NCBI GenBank assembly: GCA_947169005.1
Contig: CAMVOG010000073.1
Span: 1 to 9,830 of the forward strand
Length of the DNA: 9,830 nt
Direction of reading: 5' to 3'
DNA from: an uncultured Clostridia bacterium
GTDB taxonomy: Bacteria > Bacillota > Clostridia > Oscillospirales > Oscillospiraceae
The notes under the pieces were generated by a model, which did not search any database, had not been told where the DNA came from, and saw nothing but the letters and a program-made list of their open reading frames with translations. Position 1 is the stretch's first letter. Each line of letters starts with the position of its first letter. Below, piece after piece: positions 5,801-9,830 of this stretch. The translations under genes were made by a program, and so were the position numbers.

Positions 5801-5822
5801 ACTAAGTCCTGAGTGCTGAATT
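5768..5822. repeat. Heptamer array E (CTGAGTN)
   Basis: On the + strand, CTGAGTC is at 5788-5794, CTGAGTA at 5795-5801, CTAAGTC at 5802-5808, CTGAGTG at 5809-5815 and the degenerate CTGAATT at 5816-5822. Two units in the opposite orientation, AACTCAG (5768-5774) and GACCCAG (5775-5781), lie beyond a short spacer. The array runs into the stop codon of the ABC gene. In the sense of that gene its unit reads NACTCAG, as in array D. Confidence 0.87.
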
Positions 5823-7875
5823 ACTCCGTCTCCTCAAAATTCCCGGTGTAGAGCTGATAATACTTGCCCTTCTGGGCGATCAGCTCGTCGTGGTCGCCCT
5901 TTTCGATGATGCGGCCAAGCTCCAGGACCATGATCTCGTCGGAGTTCTGCACCGTGGAGAGGCGGTGGGCAATGACGAAGGTGGTGCGCCCGTGCATGAG
6001 GCTGTCCATGCCCTTCTGCACCAGGAACTCGGTGCGGGTGTCGATGGAGCTCGTCGCCTCGTCCAGGATCATCACCGGGGGATCGGCCACGGCGCAGCGG
6101 GCGATGGCCAGAAGCTGGCGCTGGCCCTGGCTGAGGCCGGAGCCGTCGCCGGAGAGGACGGTGTCGTAGCCCTCGGGCAGCATGGAGATAAAGCCGTCGG
6201 CATTGGCGAGCTGGGCGGCGGCGACGATCTCCTCGTCGGTGGCGTCCAGGCGGCCGTAGCGGATATTCTCCCGCACGGTGTCGGTAAAGAGATTCACGTC
6301 CTGCAGCACCATGCCCAGGGAGCGGCGGAGGTCCGCCTTTTTGATATCCTTCACGGGGATGCCGTCGTAGGTGATGGTGCCCTCCTGCACGTCGTAGAAG
6401 CGGTTGATGAGGTTCGTGATGGTGGTCTTGCCCGCGCCGGTGGCGCCCACGAAGGCCACCTTCTGGCCCGGCTCCGCCGTGAGGCTCACGTCATGCAGCA
6501 CGATCTTTTCCGGGTTGTAGCCGAAGTCCACATCCGTCAGCACTACGCGGCCCTCCAGCTTGGTATAGGTGAAGCCGCCCTTGCCGTCCGGCTGCTTCCA
6601 GGCCCACATGGAGGTGTGCTGGTCGGTCTCCGTCAGGCTGCCGTCGGGCAGGACCTGGGCGTTGACCAGGGTGACCTGGCCCTCGTCCAGCTCGGGCTCC
6701 TCGTCCAGCAGCTTGAAGACGCGGCCCGCGCCGGCCATGGCCATGACCACATTGTTGACCTGCTCGGCGATCTGGGTGATGGGCATGGTGAAGTTGCGGG
6801 AGAGCTGGAGGAAGGAGGCGATATTGCCCAGGCTGACCCCCAGGCCGCCGATGGCCATGGCGCCGCCCGCGATGGCGATGATGGCATACTGCAGGTTGCC
6901 GAGCTGGCCCATGATGGGCATGAGGATATTGGCCAGGGTGTTGGCCGTGGTGGCGTTCTCCCACAGCTCGTCGTTGCACTCGTCAAATTCCTTCTTGGCG
7001 GTATCCTCGTGGCAGAAGACCTTGACGACCTTCTGGCCGCTGACCATTTCCTCGATATAGCCGTTGACCACGGCCAGGGAGTACTGCTGCTTGACGAAGA
7101 ACTTGGAGGAGACGCCGCCGACCTTGCCCGCGATGAAGAGCATGAAGGCCACGAAGAGCAGCACCACGATGGTCAGCCAGATGCTCACGGAGACCATGGA
7201 GATAAAGACGACCACAATGGTGATCAGCGAGCTGAATGCCTGGGGCAGCGTCATGGTGATGACCTGGCGCAGGGTGTCCGTATCGTTGGTGAAGTGGCTC
7301 ATGACCTTGCCGTAGGTATGGGTATCGAAATACTTGATGGGCAGGGTCTGCAGGTGATCGAACATGCTGTTGCGGATATCCTTCAGCACGCCCTGGCCCA
7401 GGGTGATCATCAGCCACTGGCGCAGCCAGTTGGCGACGACGCCGATCATGAAGATCGCGCCCATGACGAAGATGGCGCCCAGCAGGGGGGTGAAATCGGG
7501 ATTCGGCGTCAGCAGCAGGGGCTTGATGTACTCGTCGATCAGCTTGCCCAGGAAGACGCCGGAGGCCGCCGAGCCGACTGCGCTGGCGATGATGCACAGC
7601 ACGATCAGGCAGATGCGGACCGGGTGGGGCTTGATGACGTAGCCCCAAATGAGGCGCTTGAGCGTGGCGATGGACTCCGCCGTGATCTTCACCTTGGCGC
7701 CGCGGCCTCTGCCGCCGCCCCGCAGGGAGGGATTCACGCGCAGGCGCTTGCTGGCCGCGCTCTTGCCCTGGGGCATCTCAATGCCGAATTCCTTGAACTG
7801 ATTGGTCACGTCGCTGTCGTCCGGAGCGGGGGGAGGGGTAACTTGCTTTTCCATTTCCTTATCCTTGTTCGCCAT
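5821..7875 (-). CDS. ABC exporter half-transporter, canonical ATPase site
   Basis: Second subunit of a probable heterodimeric exporter: 684 residues from ATG 7875. A charged, Pro/Gly/Arg-rich cytoplasmic N-terminus (1-75) precedes a type IV exporter membrane domain with segments near 87-108, 131-150, 213-250 and 314-347. The nucleotide-binding domain has Walker A GATGAGKT (477-484), Q-loop Gln525, signature LSQGQ (581-585), Walker B VMILDE with catalytic Glu606, and H-loop His637, so all key ATPase residues are present. About 40 extra residues (400-442, including SMWAWKQPDGKGG) sit between the membrane and nucleotide domains. The ATG at 7875 follows GGGAGG and overlaps the partner gene by 17 nt. 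A second ATG at 7854, just after the partner's stop, is also possible. Tight overlap implies translational coupling. The substrate cannot be told from sequence; a drug or lipid is most likely. Confidence 0.93.
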   Translation of the reverse strand: MANKDKEMEKQVTPPPAPDDSDVTNQFKEFGIEMPQGKSAASKRLRVNPSLRGGGRGRGAKVKITAESIATLKRLIWGYVIKPHPVRICLIVLCIIASAVGSAASGVFLGKLIDEYIKPLLLTPNPDFTPLLGAIFVMGAIFMIGVVANWLRQWLMITLGQGVLKDIRNSMFDHLQTLPIKYFDTHTYGKVMSHFTNDTDTLRQVITMTLPQAFSSLITIVVVFISMVSVSIWLTIVVLLFVAFMLFIAGKVGGVSSKFFVKQQYSLAVVNGYIEEMVSGQKVVKVFCHEDTAKKEFDECNDELWENATTANTLANILMPIMGQLGNLQYAIIAIAGGAMAIGGLGVSLGNIASFLQLSRNFTMPITQIAEQVNNVVMAMAGAGRVFKLLDEEPELDEGQVTLVNAQVLPDGSLTETDQHTSMWAWKQPDGKGGFTYTKLEGRVVLTDVDFGYNPEKIVLHDVSLTAEPGQKVAFVGATGAGKTTITNLINRFYDVQEGTITYDGIPVKDIKKADLRRSLGMVLQDVNLFTDTVRENIRYGRLDATDEEIVAAAQLANADGFISMLPEGYDTVLSGDGSGLSQGQRQLLAIARCAVADPPVMILDEATSSIDTRTEFLVQKGMDSLMHGRTTFVIAHRLSTVQNSDEIMVLELGRIIEKGDHDELIAQKGKYYQLYTGNFEETE

Positions 7876-9625
7876 CGAAATCGCCGCCTCCCTTCTGCTG
7901 AGACTGATAGACCTCGCGGTATATCTCGTTGCTTTCCAAAAGCTCCTCATGGGTGCCGAAGCCATCGATCCGCCCGTTGTCCAGGACGATGATCTTGTCA
8001 GAATCCTGTACGGAGGAGATACGCTGGGCGATGATGAACTTGGTGGTCTCGGGCAGGTCCTCCCGGAAGGCCTTGCGGATGGCCGCGTCCGTCGCCGTAT
8101 CCACGGCGGAGGTGGAGTCGTCCAGGATCAAAATCTTGGGCTGCTTCAAAAGGGCCCGGGCGATGCAGATGCGCTGCTTCTGGCCGCCGGAAACGTTGGA
8201 GCCGCCCTGCTCGATATAGGTATCGTAGCCCTCGGGCATTTCCCGGATGAAGCCGTCCGCCTGGGCATACTCGCAGGCGCGGATCATTTCCTCGTCCGTG
8301 GCGTCCGCCTTGCCCCAGCGCAGGTTTTCCTTCACCGTGCCGGAGAAGAGGACGTTCTTCTGCAGCACCATGGAAACGGCGTTGCGCAGCGTTTCGATAT
8401 CATAGTCCCGCACGTCCACGCCGCCGACCTCCACGCTGCCCTCGTTCACATCGTAAAGGCGGGGAATGAGCTGCACCAGGCTGGACTTGGAGGAGCCGGT
8501 GCCGCCGATGATGCCGATGGTCGCGCCGGAGGGGATATCCAGATCGACGTTATGTAAACACATGCGGCTGTCGCCCGCGCGGCCGTAGCCGAAGCTGACG
8601 TTCTTGAAGCGGACGCTGCCGTCCTTGACCGCCATGACGGGGTTGGCAGGATTGGCGATATCGGGCTTCTCATTGAGCACCTCGCAGACGCGCTCGGCGC
8701 TGGCCCGGGCCATCGTCAGCATAACGAAGACCTGGGAGAGCATCATGAGGCTCATGAGGATCATGGTGGCGTAGTTCATAAAGCTGGAAAGCTGGCCCAC
8801 GGAAAGCTCCGTACTGCCGGTGTTCACGATGATCTGCGCGCCCAGCCAGTAGACCAGGAGCTGGCAGACATACATGATGAGCATCAGCAGGGGCTGGTTG
8901 AAGGAAAGGATGCGCTCGGCCCGCACGAAGAGCTTGTAGATCTCCTCGGAGGCGGCGTAGAACTTTTTGCGCTCGTAATCCTCCCGCACGAAGGCCTTCA
9001 CCACGCGCACGCCGCGCAGGTCCTCCTCCACGACCTCGTTGAGCCGGTCGTACTTGCGGAAGACCTTTTCAAAGGTGGGGTGAGCGTGGGTCATCAGCAG
9101 GAAGAGGCCGATGGCCAGCACGGGCACCGCCGCCAGGAAGATCCAGGTCATCTGCACGTTGGTGCGGAAGCAGTAGATCAGGGCGAAGATCATCATCATA
9201 GGGGCCCGGACGAGAACGCGCATGATGATCATAAAGGCCATCTGGCAGTTGTTCACGTCCGTGGTCAGGCGGGTGATGATGCTGGCGGTGCTGAACTTGT
9301 CGATGTTGGCGAAGGAATAGTCCTGCACCTTGAAATACATATCGTGGCGCAGGTTGCGGGCGAAGCCCATGGCGGCCCGTGAGGACGTGACGCCGCAGGC
9401 CGCGCCGAAGAAGAGGGACACGGCGGCGCAGAGCACCAGCAGCAGGCCGTATTTCCAGATCTCGGCCATGTTGCCGCCGCCGGTAACGTTGAGGCCCTTG
9501 TCCAGCAGTCCGGCCATCAGAAAGGGGATCGTGACCTCCAGCAGGACCTCAAAGGCGACGCATATGGGAGAATAGATCGCATACTTTTTAAACTCCCGTA
9601 TGCTTCCGGCTAATTGTTTTATCAT
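7859..9625 (-). CDS. ABC exporter half-transporter, degenerate ATPase site
   Basis: First gene of the exporter operon, 588 residues. The membrane domain has segments near 17-40, 58-78, 130-152, 160-180, 243-266 and 280-303, followed by a nucleotide domain. The nucleotide domain is altered where catalysis matters: Walker A reads GGTGSSKS (374-381, Ser for the usual third Gly), Walker B ILILDD has Asp503 in place of the catalytic Glu, and the H-loop His is Gln534. The signature VSGGQ (478-482) and Q-loop Gln422 are intact. This is the pattern of the non-hydrolysing partner in asymmetric exporters such as TM287/288, BmrCD and LmrCD, and it complements the canonical downstream subunit. The ATG at 9625 has GGAGG 7 nt upstream. 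Two palindromes lie in the leader. Pairing with the downstream gene is inferred from overlap and complementary sites. Confidence 0.94.
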   Translation of the reverse strand: MIKQLAGSIREFKKYAIYSPICVAFEVLLEVTIPFLMAGLLDKGLNVTGGGNMAEIWKYGLLLVLCAAVSLFFGAACGVTSSRAAMGFARNLRHDMYFKVQDYSFANIDKFSTASIITRLTTDVNNCQMAFMIIMRVLVRAPMMMIFALIYCFRTNVQMTWIFLAAVPVLAIGLFLLMTHAHPTFEKVFRKYDRLNEVVEEDLRGVRVVKAFVREDYERKKFYAASEEIYKLFVRAERILSFNQPLLMLIMYVCQLLVYWLGAQIIVNTGSTELSVGQLSSFMNYATMILMSLMMLSQVFVMLTMARASAERVCEVLNEKPDIANPANPVMAVKDGSVRFKNVSFGYGRAGDSRMCLHNVDLDIPSGATIGIIGGTGSSKSSLVQLIPRLYDVNEGSVEVGGVDVRDYDIETLRNAVSMVLQKNVLFSGTVKENLRWGKADATDEEMIRACEYAQADGFIREMPEGYDTYIEQGGSNVSGGQKQRICIARALLKQPKILILDDSTSAVDTATDAAIRKAFREDLPETTKFIIAQRISSVQDSDKIIVLDNGRIDGFGTHEELLESNEIYREVYQSQQKGGGDFDGEQG

Positions 9626-9638
9626 CGAAACACCTCCG

Positions 9639-9665
9639 TTAAGCGAATCATAATGAATCGCTTAA
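9639..9665 (-). promoter_or_regulatory. 27-bp operator-like palindrome beside the ABC ribosome site
   Basis: Arms TTAAGCGAATCAT (9639-9651) and ATGAATCGCTTAA (9653-9665) are inverted repeats around one base, with 12 of 13 pairs matching. The element abuts the GGAGG ribosome site (9633-9637) and lies downstream of the predicted start site near 9705. Length and symmetry suit a MarR- or TetR-type dimer. No regulator gene is in the window. Confidence 0.7.
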
Positions 9666-9684
9666 TTCAATACTGTTAAAAGAA

Positions 9685-9703
9685 TACCGTCATCATGACG
9701 GTA
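9685..9703 (-). promoter_or_regulatory. 19-bp operator-like palindrome near the ABC start site
   Basis: TACCGTCAT-C-ATGACGGTA is a perfect 9-bp inverted repeat around a central C. It starts 9 bp beyond the -10 box on the transcribed side, at or just past the start site, a usual position for a repressor. It could also form a hairpin in the mRNA. Confidence 0.7.
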
Positions 9704-9711
9704 ACATAGAT

Positions 9712-9739
9712 AGTATAGTATAAATCACAAAAATGTCAA
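9712..9739 (-). promoter_or_regulatory. Sigma-A promoter of the ABC exporter operon
   Basis: On the minus strand, TTGACA (9739 to 9734) and TATACT (9717 to 9712) are separated by 16 nt. AT-rich DNA with long T/A runs lies just upstream (9740-9766). A start near 9705 places both palindromes in or at the edge of an 80-nt leader. Confidence 0.85.
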
Positions 9740-9802
9740 CAGTTTTTTGTTGTTTTTTCTGAAAAGGTTTCCGGGGGTGGATTCTAAAATGAATTTGGAC
9801 AG

Positions 9803-9830
9803 TACAGTCGGACAGACGTGTCCGGCTGTA
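9803..9830. repeat. Inverted repeat at right edge
   Basis: TACAGTCGGACA (9803-9814) pairs with TGTCCGGCTGTA (9819-9830) around GACG, 12 bp with one G-U (plus-strand RNA). The window ends on its last base, so the structure may continue. No gene is seen in 9740-9830. It could be a terminator, operator or RNA element of the neighbouring region. Confidence 0.5.

Noticed and set aside
4479..5803. yhcG locus as an insertion sequence
   Set aside because: The flanking inverted repeats belong to heptamer arrays; there is no transposase and no obvious target duplication.
7876..7965. Longer N-terminus for the second ABC subunit
   Set aside because: It would overlap the partner gene by more than 100 nt without a ribosome site; ATG 7875 follows GGGAGG.
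5890..7992. 700-codon open frame on the + strand
   Set aside because: It is antisense to the ABC gene in a GC-rich region. The product is a biased Gly/His/Asp/Val mix with no recognisable domain, while the minus strand has full ABC motifs.
7802..8557. 251-codon open frame on the + strand
   Set aside because: Antisense to the ABC genes, with no motif or ribosome site.

Overview
The window fits a GC-rich Clostridia genome, most likely a gut Oscillospiraceae-type Firmicute. The evidence is a tryptophan T-box leader, consensus sigma-A promoters with 17-nt spacers, strong AGGAGG-type ribosome sites, Rho-independent terminators and clostridial-style protein families. The exact taxon is inferred. 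The genes are strongly GC-rich except for one AT-richer nuclease gene.

Layout, left to right. (1) 1-140: hairpins and a 7-bp-period repeat array, with no gene. (2) 180-1901 (+): a consensus promoter, a complete tryptophan T-box riboswitch with its terminator, and a TrpB2-type tryptophan synthase beta chain with no trpA beside it. (3) 1900-2038: two different heptamer arrays flanking a 14-bp hairpin, between convergent genes. (4) 2039-3172 (-): a divergent, long ribose-phosphate pyrophosphokinase. (5) 3173-3408: back-to-back promoters. (6) 3409-4473 (+): a branched-chain aminotransferase, followed by a heptamer array and a strong terminator. (7) 4574-5614 (-): a YhcG/DUF1016-type PDDEXK nuclease of lower GC, probably acquired by transfer, with its own consensus promoter and an odd duplicated segment in its leader. 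(8) 5768-9739 (-): a two-gene operon for a heterodimeric ABC exporter. It has a consensus promoter, two palindromic operator-like sites in its leader, and a terminator built out of heptamer repeats. (9) 9740-9830: AT-rich DNA, then an inverted repeat cut by the window edge.

The metabolic genes form separate transcription units for amino-acid and PRPP metabolism: a Trp-responsive synthase, PRPP synthetase and a BCAA transaminase. The ABC pair is a drug- or lipid-type exporter with one degenerate and one canonical ATPase site.

The most unusual signal is not a gene. Short arrays with a strict 7-bp period lie immediately downstream of the stop codons of trpB, prs, ilvE and the second ABC gene, and a fifth lies upstream of the trpB promoter. 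The unit sequence differs from place to place. Two arrays share one unit in the same sense relative to their genes, and one of these is folded into the ABC operon's terminator. No CRISPR, transposase, rRNA or tRNA was seen.
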